From assembly GCA_021234155.1 (NCBI GenBank), contig JAJEKV010000018.1, positions 17,055,415-17,119,414 on the forward strand: a DNA stretch of 64,000 nt, in the 5' to 3' direction. Origin of the DNA: Isoetes taiwanensis. Taxonomy: Eukaryota > Streptophyta > Lycopodiopsida > Isoetales > Isoetaceae. The first letter of the stretch is position 1; the number at the start of each line of letters is the position of its first letter. Positions 11,670-23,706 of the stretch are shown in pieces. A model generated the notes under the pieces. That model did no database searches and was not told the origin of the DNA. It saw only the letters and a program-made list of their open reading frames with translations. The position numbers were made by a program, and so were the translations under genes.

Positions 11670-14600
11670 TCAGTTATGTACAAAAGTATGAGGAGTGATG
11701 AGGGAGGGATCCAACACATCATCATATTCATTTATGCCATCCTCATCACCTTCACTTCTTTCACTGTCACTCGGGGAAGTGCTTGAGTTGTCTTCCTCAT
11801 CACATATCAACAGATGGTGAAGCATTGCCACCACCACTCCCTTCTTCATCCTCTTCCTCATAATTACAAGCCTTTTTAAGCAAATTGATAGTCCTTTGGC
11901 GTAGACGATTGTCAGATTTCAATTTAAAATCATAGCACAATATAGTCACGTCATTAAGGTTCAGCTCATCCCTACAATCCACTTTCTTGGACTTTCTCCC
12001 TTTTCCTTGGCTTCTCATTTCTAACTCATATCTACCTTCAAAAGCATTTTCTAAGCGTGTTGCAAACCAATGAATCTTGAGTTTAGTGACTAAGCCTTCC
12101 TCCTTGATTGTAACAAGTACTTTTGCTATCCAGAAAGGTCGACCTTTGTCATCCTCCTCAGTTGGAAGACCTTTGGCAATTTCTGTGATATTACCTTGAG
12201 GCCCATTCCTGCATCTTGGTCCGAGGTACATGACTCGATCTTCGTCTTCTTCTACTGCAGGTGCTATTGTGGCATTGTTTGGACCTGCGGTGCTGGGATT
12301 GATGGAAGGTGTTAGGCCATTGAAATGGTTCTTGCAACTGTCTTAGAGCTATGTTTTGTACAACAATTTTCTGCTCGAGAAAGAAATTTCTCCATCACAT
12401 CCAATCTTCTTTAAGAAGTACTTAAAGCCTCGAGGAAATTCCATTTTCAATGGCTTTTAAGGATGTCACCGGGTACTTTTCTTCCGCTTGGACTCCTTAG
12501 GATTTTGAGTGGAAGTTGCTCAAAGACGCTCTATGAAGCAAGTGTCCGGAACATATTTAAGGAAGCGCAATCCCTCCGGGTGGACTCTAGTCCTTAGTTG
12601 TGGTGTACTTCTTCCCCTCAGAAGAAGCTTTGTCCATCCTTCAAGTAGAACTTGATGTGATGTTGAAAGGTGAGATCATTCAACTTGTTCATAGCTTGTT
12701 TCTCTGTCTGAACGTTGAGAGAAAACAAACTCTCTGAAGTTAGCAGTCTCTTTAAGAAACTCAATCACTGGAATGGGAGTATAAGAATCTTCAATAATTC
12801 GAACTAAAGTAGGAAGAGAAAAAGCTTTCTTCCTTCTAAGGCTTTAAAAACGTAAAACTGAACATTTGGTCAATCTGGATCATGAGTGTGGCCTACAAGT
12901 AAGAACTGAAGCTTCACTTTTCTAAAGATCCCCTAGCTCCACTAACATGGCACAGTAAGCAAAGAGTGTTTGATTCTTCTTCTCCCTTGTAGTATTGTCA
13001 AGTTGCAGGTAGAGCACTGGTGGTAATTGCTCTTGCTCACATAGGACCTTGTTAAGAATTTAATTGTGAGGTTCGGGTCACCATGCAAGTTTGGATACGT
13101 CAAAAATACTTTACACTTTAGACTTCCTTTGAAGACCATAGCTCCTACAAGGTGGACCTTAACAAAACATTCATCTAGCACATCTTTAGGAATGTTCAAG
13201 AAATGGGGTAGAGTAGTTTTTTTTTTATCCATTCCATCAATTACAACAGACATATATTGCAGTGGACGTTCGAGAGCTTTTTTTCTGTGCTTGACAAGCT
13301 TTCTTCTCTCTGCTGCTTGTTGTTCACGATGTCTGGCAAGGTTCTGTTGCACATTATCTGTTGAAGAATTTAGGTCAAAATATTTCTTTAAATAAGTAAG
13401 AGAGAAGAGAACTTGAGCTTACTTCTTTCGACCTCTGTCTTTGCAGTTTCTTGTTGACTCTTTAATTTCGCACACCTTGAGCAAAAACAGACATTCTGGC
13501 GGTCTCCTCGGGAATCTTTACAAGACCAATTCACTTTTCCAATACCGTGAAGTGTGAATAAGAGATGTGTTGAAACTGAGTGCAAGTCTCTTTGTATTCG
13601 TTAAAAACATCTTTTTTGGTGATGCTATCTGTCAAATAATACATGTTGCTGTTAGGCAACTTCTCACATGTTTCTCTAAAATATTTCTCCATCCATGACA
13701 CAGCAGCAAGGGCATGCATGGTTCCATTCTTGGTCCACAATGATCATCAATTGCTAGGTTTTTATCCAGTCTTTTGTGAACGGTGGACAACCATAAAGCA
13801 GTTCTGGCAAACTTCTTCACGGTTAATGTAAAGCAGGCATTCTGGTCTGCCAATGTCATTGAACTGTAGTTGTCTCTAATTACTCATAATTTAGACATGT
13901 TAAATTTGTTGATGCAACCCAATGAGCAGCATTTAGATCTTAAAAGTCTCCTCATTTTGTGCTCGTCCATAAGGATTCTTCTTCTGACAGAGGAGCATGT
14001 TCTCGAACTAAAATCCACCTTGAATTTCTTGGAGAACTGAGAATGTGTAATCTCGTTGCACCTCGTTGGTGTCTTCATCTTCTTATGAGAGTTCTACTCT
14101 AGGGGTGACCTCCTATGCCCTTAGTGGTGTGCTTGTAGAGGAAAACAAACTACGTGAAGCTGTACCCGATAAGGAGGAGGTACATTGTTGAATGAAGGAA
14201 ATGGGCCACAAGACGCCGTGCCAGCAAATGTTGTCGCAACTTCTTCATGAGGAGTTCGTTCAAACATGTCCCTTAGAGCCGACTGAAATTCTGCAAACCC
14301 ATGTGTAACCACAAGCCAGTGAAGAGGAGTAGATGCCGCAAAGGTCGCCTTCATTTGTAGTGAAGTCATAGTGGGAGAAGCGATGGAGAATCTCGCAGTC
14401 TTTTGAGCGTGCTACATTCCTTGTTTGTGTAAGTGAAGAAAGAGAAACTACAAATGGCTGGGGTAGCCTGTTCCAAAAAATTTGCTGAGGTCGAGCCTCT
14501 GTAGTGTCGGGGGATGGTACAAAAGGTGGTGGAAGATTGCTACGTGCAACAGGTGAGGCAATGAAAGGATGTGGCAGTCGGTTTCCTACTAGACTTGGAG

Positions 14601-14760
14601 AGGGTTGGAAAGGTGGTGGCATTCTACTAGTTACTGGATTCGGAGTGTCTTCGAGGAGCAATAAAGACCTTGTCGAGGTAGGAGAAGCATCGGCTTACGG
14701 TTCCATCCGGCAGAGGTACTAGAGGAAACAAATGGTGCTGGAAGTTTGTTCACGAAGCGG
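11670..14760 (-). pseudogene. DUF7869-type (RNase H-like, transposase-like) gene, decayed
   Basis: Read leftward from about 14760, the gene starts with a proline-rich repeat region (NRLPHPFIASP, NLPPPFVPSP). A Cys-rich block (CCSLGCINKF, about 13890-13930) follows. Next come WMEKYFRETCEKLPNSNMYYL with TKKDVFNEYKE (13700-13590), a C..C motif (CFCSRCAKL, 13490-13460), and YMSVVIDGMDKKKTTLPHF with LYLQLDN and VGHTHDPD (13280-12870). The Asp of IDGMD, the Asp of QLDN and the His/Asp of GHTHD have the spacing expected of an RNase H-like catalytic core. A C-terminal block (PFWIAKVLVTIKEE...LKIHWF, 12150-12030) and acidic tail end near 11670. This order is that of DUF7869 proteins, which I recall as widespread in repeat-rich plant and animal genomes. 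A frameshift near 12928 and a stop after GHTHDPD show decay. It is divergent from the methyltransferase gene across the palindrome array. Confidence 0.7.
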
Positions 14761-15164
14761 TTAACCATCTTAAACAACTGCAAAACATTGGGGACATGTA
14801 AGTAACTCAATAAGGGTTGGGCAATTGCTATTCAAGAATACAAAAAGCTATTCCGAAATATTATTTGGTATGATGCATTTGCTGTGTGAGTGCATGAATC
14901 CTATTCCGTATCACACTAGTCCGCATCGTTCGACAAGACGATTCCACTTTACATAGAAAAAGATAATCGACAATAGTCTACCTTTAAAAGGAAAATTGAG
15001 CCGCCTCGCCTTGAGTATTCCGGGGAGATTTAGTCGCCAGAGCGAGCGCCTTCGATTCAGTTCACTGTTGCTGTATTCCGATTTACATAGAGAAAATTAT
15101 GGACAGATAAGCATGTAAATACATAGTACGTCTTTTGGCTCTGTTATAGTTTACTTTTGTGGGC

Positions 15165-15575
15165 ATTAGTGTATTTCGGAATATACTTTGCCTTTCATCA
15201 TTAGAAGGGCAAAGTGTATTCCGGAAAACACTTTGGTCTTCTTGTGTGAGCAAAGTGTATTCCAGAATACACCTTCGTCTGATTAACAAAGTGTATTCTG
15301 GAATACACTTTGCTCACACAAGATATTCCGGAATACACTTTGCCTTTCGTCTGGAGGGCAATCACTTTGTTCTTCAGACAAAAGGTGAAGTGTATTCCAA
15401 AATACACTTTGCCTTTCGTCTGGAGGGCAATGTGTATTCCAGAATTCACTTTGCTTACACAAGAATGGCAAAGTGTATTCTGGAAAAAATACACTTTGCC
15501 TTTCTTGTGTAAGAAAAGTGTATTCCGGAATACACTTTGCCCTCCGCATTTAAAAGGCAAAGTGATTTTTTGGAA
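15165..15575. repeat. Array of 9-10 near-perfect palindromes, core TATTCCGGAATA
   Basis: Copies centre near 15178, 15223, 15262, 15300, 15330, 15398, 15440, 15484 and 15528, with a partial copy near 15568. The full unit is AAAGTGTATTCC followed by its reverse complement; most copies carry one or two central changes (CCAG, CTGG, CCAA). The spacers also form partial inverted pairs (cttgtgtgag/ctcacacaag; cctttcgtctggagggc). Looser copies of the half-site (tattccgaaata, tattccgtat) occur upstream at 14857-14900. The array lies between two divergent genes, where a shared promoter would be. Confidence 0.92.
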
Positions 15576-17247
15576 AATATTGTAATTTTTTTGTTGTTTT
15601 AGCTTTTACAAATCATTTTTAGTTAAATTAAAATATTTTAAAAAAGCATGCTTGTGCAACTTTTTTCCGGGCTGTTTTTCTTCTTTTTGCTTGCATTTAA
15701 TGCACAAATTTGCAATTGTTATTCTGGAATACATTTTTTGTTCCTTTTCTACTCGTGACAGTGTTGTTTTAAATATTATTTTGGCAGGCAAGAAGGAAGC
15801 AAGAAAGCACTAAAGAGAGTGCTTAAGCTGTTCCAACGGCCACATCCAATGAAGCAGATTAAGGACATAGATGAGCCCTAGCTTTATTTAAAATTTTCAA
15901 TCGTGAACCAAAGGTGCAGTGATAAGTACAACATTAATCGACCTTTCTTCACGTTTGCAAAAGCCCTGGGAATAAACGCTATGCCGACTCCGAGTTTGTC
16001 AATCTTGGGACAATAAAAGATGTCTCTGAGGTTGCTGGACAAGGAGGTCAAGTGGGGAGGCTATCTTTCAAGACCTCCCAGGGCTACATTGTGGTTGACA
16101 TTGCAAGCTTTAGATCATCAGTGTGCAACCACAGGCATTATACAAATATATCTCCCACTACCGGAACAAACAAAGCCTAGGTTCCATTATTAGGAAGGTT
16201 TGTTTCAGTCAAAGCGAGACTTTTCTGTTAGTGAATCCGAGCATGAGGAAGAAGCTGAAGAATCTCCTTCTGCTAGTATTTCTAGGAAGGTGACAAGGAC
16301 GGAAGTTTCGAGGAAGAAGTAGAGGAGCAGCCCAAAGAGCAGCCCAAAAACTTAGCGTGCCAAGAGACACTATAGCTACTAAGGGGACGTAATAAGGAGC
16401 AATCCAAATGCTCATGTGGCTCTAATTGTTGTCCTTGTTGATGAAGTAAGGCACAACCCCCAAGACTATGATCTAAAAAAATGCGTAAAACCTACACAAA
16501 CTATGTCTTGGGGGGAAACCACAGCTTTAAAGCCAGAAGGCAACTGTACAAGGAAAAGAACAACCCGAGATATCTCTCGCTCTTTTATGCAAATTTCATC
16601 GCGGGCCCCAGACGAGGAAGCAAAAATCGTCGCCAATACGCACAACGCAGACAATGAGTACAAACTGAAGATGAGCTTTGTCGATAAGATAAGGTTCATG
16701 TGCAGGGAGTGCGTTATTTTCAAAGAAAAGTATGGCGAAGACCTAAAGAAACTAGCCGACTCCTTGGAGCTTAAGGAGGCGTGTGCAATAGAGTGCTACC
16801 TTATGTACGATGAGGCGAACAAATGGCAGTCACTAATAAGCCAGGACAACTGGTTCCATCTTGCCTTTAGAGATGGCAGAGTATGTTACCTTTCTCTTCC
16901 AGAAAACGTTTTGTGTGTTAGTTGCCGTTTCCCACTCTAACAGCCTTTCATTTTCGAGTGCAGATCTGGGATCTACAGAATGAAATATTCAACATGTTTG
17001 AACGGGGAGAGCCGAAGAGCAAAGGAAATGTGTCAGACAAAAAGAAGGGCTCCGACGTCCCCAAAAAAGAAATGACCATTATGGTGTGGAGGGAGATGCA
17101 GGGATTTACAGACATGGATTTGCTGGAAAGGCTCCTGCAGAACGTTGTGGATACGGACTTTATACTGGAAGAAATGTCCAAGGAGCTACACAAGTAAGTT
17201 GATATTCAAGATTCGTTTGTCCTTAACGTGTTGTATAAATTTGTTAA

Positions 17248-17480
17248 TTTGTATTCCGGAATACCCAATCACGCCGGAGGTGTGTCAAAAGTGTATTTCG
17301 GAATACACTCCTGCTTGAACATGAAGCAAAACTGTATTCCAGAATACACTTTTGCTTTTACTGTTAAACAAAAGTGTATTCTGGAATACACTTTTGCTTC
17401 ATGTTCAAGCAGGAGTGTATTCCGGCATACACTTTTGATACACCTCGGTGGTGGTTGTGTATTCCGGAATACAGTGCTAG
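17248..17480. repeat. Intronic palindromes nested in a long hairpin
   Basis: Six copies of the TATTC(C/T)(A/G)GAATA palindrome lie inside an intron of the methyltransferase gene. Four of them form a larger hairpin. The left arm, from about 17280 (gtgtcaaaagtgtatttcgg) to 17366, is matched by the reverse complement of the right arm, about 17373-17442. The arms include the non-palindromic string ctcctgcttgaacatgaagc. The loop is only about 14 nt (cttttactgttaaa). This arrangement suggests growth by inverted duplication. Confidence 0.88.
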
Positions 17481-18214
17481 TTTATCTTTTCTTTACTTGT
17501 TTTGTTAAGATGTTCGTGGCACACTCATTTTTGACCTTGTTGACTTTCAGCCAAAAAAATGTCATAACCTGCCAGACATGTTTAATGGAGCAGTTGAACG
17601 TGGACAGCTGGAAGAGATGTAAACAACTTTATCACATTGCTACCATTGCTACCTCCGACGAGCGTATGATTCAATACGCTCCAAATTTTGAGGGCTGGTT
17701 ACGTCGCCTTCTTGTTCATTATATTTCTCTTTGTGTGCTGTTGATATGACGTTATTTCTAACAGAGCAAGAAGAAAAACAAGGACCTACCAGAGGGATTC
17801 ATGCACCTGGTACGGATAGCTTGAAAGGAGAGGACGTTAGCGGATAGGGCGGATTGTAGATGTTGAGCCGTCCGACTACAAGAGGTTTTGTATGTTCGAT
17901 CATAAGAACCTTTTTTCCATCATTCATGGGGACTGCACGAAGTTGGCTGGAACGATAAAGCCACAAGATTTCATGTTAGTCATATCAGACTTGCCATATG
18001 GCTTTAAGCTGAAGGATAGCCGCTTCGACGACCAACATTTCAAGAATTCAGAGTTTAATGCGTTCATCGACGGACATTAAGCAGGTTACCACAGCAAAGC
18101 ATTGGCGTCTTGTTGTGTTCCATTCTAGCATGCAGGCCACACTCATGGAATCTACTTTCAAAAACCATTTTGGTTCCCCTGTGCAAGCCGGTTATGAAAA
18201 TATGGTCTGGTGAG

Positions 18215-18345
18215 TTTTTTATTCTAGAACACAACTGTTTCTTCTTTTCGTTCAAAGTTTCGCAACATCATTGTACTTGTAACTTATTTTCTTCTTATTT
18301 TCTATTCTGGAATACGTATTTCTTATTCTGGGATATGTTTCTGCA
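18215..18345. repeat. Degenerate palindrome copies in the last intron
   Basis: tattctagaaca (18219), tattctggaatacg (18303) and tattctgggatatg (18323) are degenerate copies of the 15.2-kb palindrome, in the intron directly before the last methyltransferase exon. Another half-copy (attctggaataca) lies at about 15721, just before the first exon block. Confidence 0.7.
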
Positions 18346-19365
18346 GGTACAAAACAAACATTAACTACCATGGTGGAGGACCCAGGCTACTGAGTAAGGG
18401 TGGAATATCTCCATGTCGTTTACTGGAGTTTCGACGGGAAGTGCACTATGGAGCATTTCAAGACAGCAGCCTGCCAAAATTTTTCTGATGTTTTAGAGTT
18501 TCCAGCAATGTTATAGAAGTTGCAGGACCCAGTGCACAAGGCTGGATTGTCAATCATTACCAGAAGCCACAGAAGCTGATTAACCATCTTCTGAATATGT
18601 TCTCACATCCAGGAGATTGGGTGCTTGACGCTTTCTCTGGCTCTGGTACAACAATAGCATGTGCACTTAAAAAGGGCCGCAATTGTGTGACATGGACAAG
18701 GAGGCTGTAAACTTTATCAAGATGAGATTGTCTGCCTTACCAACTCTACCAGATGAGAATCAAGAGTTAGGCGCCAAATCATCATCAGATTTTACCAAGA
18801 TGACATCCTCAGAGATACAGCCTCCATTCACAAGCTCTCTGGAAGATGAAGCTACTTTTGCAGAGCTTAAAGAAGTAGCTCTAGCTACTATGCCTGAAGA
18901 AACTGTAGACACAAACAAAGATAAAACAGTGGAAAAGGAGCAAATTGAAGAGAAGGACCAACCTGAGACAAGCAAAAAACATGAGGACTACGATTTGGAT
19001 CTCTGACTTGTCTTCTGCAAGATTAATTATGATTGGCTAGAAACTATTGCCGAATTTGATGTATTAAAAAATTTTAATAATATAATTATTATTTTTTCTA
19101 CCTTATTGAGATATCTTCGAATTCCTAGTTACAGTGATTGTGTACTGATGTCTGAAATTTTGCCATTTTCGAGTGCTCTTCTTCATGAATACAAGATCAT
19201 CACTTTAAAAGAACCCAAAATGCAAGCTAAAATATTTTGTTCCTCTTGAAATCCCCAACTTTTTTAAAAAAGGATCAATTTTAGAGCATGGTGTTTTTCT
19301 TAAGGGAATCTTTGAAACGGGAGTCTCGTTTAATTTGCAGCAGTGTTAAAAGTGTTAAAATGTCC

Positions 19366-19560
19366 CACGTCATGAAATCAATGCAAAAAAATTCAAAGAA
19401 AATATGGAAGTTTATGACTATAAAAAATCAAGTTAGACAGTTATGTGCAGTTCCACTTGCAGACCATTATTGGTCCACAGGACTGGAAGTTTAAAAATTA
19501 ATAGAGGCAACATCTTAATCAATATTGATCTCAACTTTAGAATATAGTTTATGCGTACAG
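19366..19560 (+). repeat. Right member of a diverged direct-repeat pair
   Basis: It contains atgaaatcaatgcaaaaaaa, ccattattggtccacagg and ttgatctcaactttaga in the same order and orientation as the block at 11001-11160. Between these strings the two differ by many substitutions and indels. Confidence 0.55.
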
Positions 19561-20329
19561 TTCTTTATAGGGTAAAATTAATTGATTAGACGAGCTTGCA
19601 TAATTTGAGGGCAATGTTTAAACACAAACAACTGTGAATTTATGGAGTACTTATTCGTCAATTGAATCTACATGGACTTCTACTCACACCTTTCACAAAT
19701 TATGTTAATAAAGGTAAGAAACCATGGAATCATTATGGAGACAAAACAAATAGGGCTGGTGAGAGATATATGCTCTATACAATTGAACTAGTTATGGACC
19801 ATAAATGGTTCATGCTTAATTATATTAGTATCTTTCAAATAATATGTTATTTCAATATGAAAATAGAGAGTTATATTGCAAAAGAAGGCCCGCGTTCATG
19901 AAAAATATAGTGTACATGAAAGATGACCTACTTGAAATATTATCCTACTAAAACTATAATGCTTTGTAGTAGCAATGGATATACCAGTTTTATACTAGTA
20001 AAAAATAACCATGTTTCTCCGTATTTTTTTTGCAAGAAAGCCATACAACCTAAACTCAATTATTAATTTATCGCGCCCTATGCCCACGTGGGATTCAAAT
20101 TGTTGTCCCCCCACTTGGGGTGTGTACCACCTTGGGGGGGGAGGGGTGGATGGGGAGTGACTAGGTCAAGGGAGGGTAGATAGGAATTTCTTTTTATTAT
20201 TTTAAATTTGGCACGAATCGCAAGAAGTGAAAAATGAAGATCAATATGGGGTCTTTTTCAAAAAATCTTTTTTCCACAAGGAATATTTTTTGATGCTCTA
20301 TAGGATGGGAGAATCTTTTGCAAAAAAGA

Positions 20330-20640
20330 GCATTTTATTTTTTGGCTAAAAATGGAAGTGAAATTTGATGATGTGGCAAGTTGGTGGGATGATTTGGAAA
20401 ATGGGCGGTGACATGGCATTATAAAGTGATGATGTGTCGAGTCAAAACTTTCTATGAAGTGGAGATGATGTGGATGACATGTGTATGATAATGTGGAAGC
20501 ATTTAGGGATGATGTGGCACCATGGGATGATGACATGTCACCTAAGGTATCAAAATAACTTTTGAAAAATAAGTTTTCTGGTAGACGACACATGTATGAT
20601 GACATGGATGTGCTTAGGTGTTGATATGGATGGTATTTGG
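20330..20640. repeat. Degenerate GATGATGTGG/GACATG simple-sequence tract
   Basis: The words gatgatgtgg, gatgacatg and gatgtggatgacat recur about ten times in loose array, with a G-run (ggggggggagggg) nearby at about 20134. The minus-strand frame read across it is low-complexity and not a gene. Confidence 0.7.
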
Positions 20641-23509
20641 CATTCTTGAGGACAATGTGGTTAATTTGGTAACCAATTTGGCACTAAAAGCATACCAATA
20701 GATCTTTTATGCAATGACTTGACAATTTACTCTTCCATATTTGTTTGAGGAAAATATGCACTTTCTCTCTCTAGCTTAGCTTTTAGAGAGAGAAGATGGT
20801 CTTAAACCATAGAAATAGCCAAATTTGGTGGAATCTTTGCTCTTTTCAAAGGTGATGAATGTATGATGGGTGTGTGATGCATGTATGGTGTGTTTTGACT
20901 AGAAAAAAAACTCTTTGCCAATTTGGGCTAGGGAAAATGATGATGAGGCATGAAGATGTAATTTATAAAGCATGTATGGTGTTCATGGATGGGATTGAGG
21001 TGGTGGGATCATGTAAGAAGCCTTGAGAAATAGAACTCATGCCAAAATGATTTGGAACTAGCCACATACCAAAGAATCTTGAGGGATCTTCCAAACTTCA
21101 ATCTTGAGGGGTTTGTCTTTCAATCTCTAGACTCAACTTCACTAGCTTGAATCTTATCCTCCTTGCTACACTTGCATGATATCCAATGAATGTCCTTCCC
21201 TTGGTTCTTCAACAAAGGTATCAACTTGTGATCTTCAAAGATGGGAGTCTTCAAACTTCTAGCTCTTGCACATATATGTTAGTCCAATGTTAGATAAAGA
21301 TGTGCAAATTATGTGCATTGCTCTTCTATGCTGCCAAAATGTGGCAGCAGGATGCTAATGAAAAAATCAAAAAGAAGTTTCAGAAATATTTCACAGGTAA
21401 ATCAAGTTATATGGATTTGCGAAGGATTGTGATCATGTCTTCAAATGCCAGCATAAGACTTCATACGCCTATCATATTATTGATCATCCGGTGCCCGAGG
21501 ATGGGTGTGTCCTGGTCTTTTTCCGGCTGTAACCTCAAGTAAGTACATCGAGACATTAAAACTAGAACGTCATATTATCATGGAATATTAAGTTCTTTAC
21601 ACCATGCATTGATAGATAACCAAAGATGAGTAGAATATCTTATTTCAGCAATAATAATAGATCAAAATAACAGGACTTAGCAAACTGCATTCCAGTTTCA
21701 TATAAAATATTGTTTTAAGACAGAACATAGAAGTTTCCTTTCCAACCGCAAAACTAGATGAACTTGTAACAGAAATAGAGAAGGTTTTTGAACGTCACCA
21801 ATGCATCGATAGTATTTTGTGAACAAATATATTGCTTGAACACCAACTCCAAAGCATCACATGGAGGAATAAGTTCAGTTACCTGCAGCGAAACCAAGAG
21901 ACAATTAGCCTAATGGGTAAAAGCTCAAGTCACAACAAGTAAGCAATGAACCTATCCGGCTTAATGCTCCTCACCATTAACCAATATTCCTGTTATAAAT
22001 TAATACGTAAAGAAACGGAACTGTCATATCGCCCTTCACTATCGCATAGAGAGCAATAGTCTAAAAATAAGTCAAGGGACACCAAAAGCATTCACTGTTT
22101 GTCACAAATCACATGAAGCATGATTTATTATAGAGTAAGGAAAATAAATTACAGTCTAAGTTTACAGCATATATAACAGTATAGAAATAACGTGGCAACG
22201 AAACTTTTTAGCAAGAAATAGGCCCCATGGAGAATAACCAGTTAAGTGCAGATGCCTTGGGAACCACGTAAATGTGAAGTTAAATTACATGACAACAACG
22301 TGTAAATTAGAATCAACATGTGGCAATGTCACAGTTTAATAGCAAGATCAGATCTAATGGGATATAGCGACAGATAATTCAAGCTTAATCCCAAAGAAGA
22401 ACTACACTAGATAGCAAAAAATATTAAGTCCATGTGGCTAAGTAGCGTAGATCTTGTCTATAGAAAGCTATAGCAGATGCCATATTGTAGACATAGAAAA
22501 ATGTTAGACAACAGGAACAACATTTAGGGCAAGTTTAGCAGCTCAGATAATTTGGATCATAGCAGATAGATAGAGAAAACAAGTAGATAAAAGTCTATAC
22601 GAATCATGGACAATGGCATTGGAGATGTCATAAACAGAAATCTGAATTTCTACTATACGAATCAGCATACTTGTATTCAGTCACATGAAAGAGGAATTGG
22701 TTGTATCGCAAGTAAGAATAAACAAGCTTTTTCAAGATCCCGCAAGCAAGAATATTGAGGATCCTAAGAACAGGTCAAGCCAAACACAATATGAGAGGTT
22801 AAATTGTGTAGATGATTCAACAACATAAACTAACAAGGTGCTCTAAAAATGTTCGGATCAATTGGTTAAGAGAAAACAAAACCTAAATGGGTGAGAAATA
22901 TAACTACAAGCATACAAATCAAGTTTAAAATTAATGATTGCTAAGATTTATTGGCTGCAAGAACCTGATTTGACATGTTGGCCTTCATGTTGTTGGTTTG
23001 ATTGTGAGCCTCTCCAGCAGTTGAAAATGCGTCGGATATACATGGGGCAGAAGAACTGGTAAAACATAACAAGGACCATTGGGGGCATGACTTTAAGAAA
23101 ATTCAGCAGCATATTAGTCAACCAAAAAAAAAATGGTGTGCATATGTGATTGATTTTCTTAGCATTAATGAATTTTCAGAGGAGCCCCTGCATGAGATGC
23201 TGAGCATGGGCTCGGTACGGAGGTTGGGATCATACCTTCAAGAGATCATGGATCACCGAGATCAGCTCGGTCCTCGGGCACTTACCTGATACGTGTACAT
23301 ATTTCTTTCCCCCATGATATATATTTGTATTTGTATTTGTACAATTTTACAACAAACTTATTCCTATCACGATTTTTCCCCAAACAATCCTTTGAGGGGG
23401 AGTTAATCCGACAGTAATACGCTCTTTTGCCCCCTGTTTCGGGTCCCATAGGCCAATTGGTCTCCATGGATGATAAAAACTCTATTCTATTCGTTTCTAT
23501 ATGATTCAA

Positions 23510-23706
23510 AGCATTGGAAGAAGCCAGGTAAGTTGAGGATGAGATGTGTGGGAGGGGGGCATATGTGGTTTACGAAGTTTTTTTGTAATGGTTCTGTGGT
23601 TTTATATGATTTACAAGGGTATGAGCTTCCAATGCAAGTTAACGGTGCACGTCTTAAGAGGTATTATGCACCAAGAACTTTCAAGAAACTCCCTGACGCA
23701 ACGTAA
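23510..23706 (+). pseudogene. Ty3/gypsy integrase C-terminal scrap
   Basis: The frame reads KPGKLRMRCVGG, then WFTKFFCNGSVVLYDLQG, then ELPMQVNGARLKRYY. This is the SH3-like C-terminal segment of Ty3/gypsy integrases (GPF.V..... G...L.DL.G......VNG.RLK.Y). The integrase core and reverse transcriptase are absent upstream. The sequence is unrelated to the matching segment of the 40-55 kb element, so it belongs to another family. Confidence 0.8.

Larger units (their letters stand above)
15789..19006 (+). pseudogene. Beta-class DNA N4/N6 amino-methyltransferase gene, decayed
   Basis: A multi-exon gene whose C-terminal half is an S-adenosylmethionine-dependent amino-methyltransferase. N-terminal blocks: basic GSKKALKRVLK (15793-15830), YADSEFVNLGTIKDVSEVAG (about 15980-16040), acidic SVSESEHEEEAEE (16230-16265), and a 16416-16880 exon (DNEYKLKMSFVDKIRFMCREC, NWFHLAF). 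After an intron the frame resumes with IWDLQNEIFNMF (16968). The catalytic part reads HGDCTKLAG...SDLPYGF (17928-18004, motif IV as DLPY) and later HPGDWVLDAFSGSGTT (18607-18654, AdoMet motif I). Motif IV before motif I defines the beta order of N4-cytosine/N6-adenine enzymes. Between them is KHWRLVVFHS and a clean intron (W split at 18211/18347). Stops (after IDGH near 18080 unless spliced, and TGA at 18486) and a 1-nt shift near 18694 before CDMDKEAVNFIKMRL show decay. An acidic tail ends at 19006. Confidence 0.82.

Noticed and set aside
15165-15575. CRISPR-like array
   Set aside because: Units are palindromes with irregular, partly repeated spacers in a eukaryotic context; there is no constant repeat with unique spacers and no cas gene.
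15083-15585. Several overlapping ORFs on both strands of the palindrome array
   Set aside because: Their proteins are repeats of the translated palindrome (VFRNTL, YSGIHFA); they are artefacts of the repeat.
12942-18700. DIRS retrotransposon as source of the methyltransferase
   Set aside because: No reverse transcriptase, RNase H or tyrosine recombinase motif was found between 10 and 20 kb.
20258-20605. 115-codon minus-strand ORF rich in Ser/His
   Set aside because: Translation of the GATGATGTGG-type simple-sequence tract.
23282-23509. 75-codon minus-strand ORF that resembles organelle intergenic sequence
   Set aside because: I could not match it to a specific plastid or mitochondrial gene, so transfer from an organelle is unsupported.
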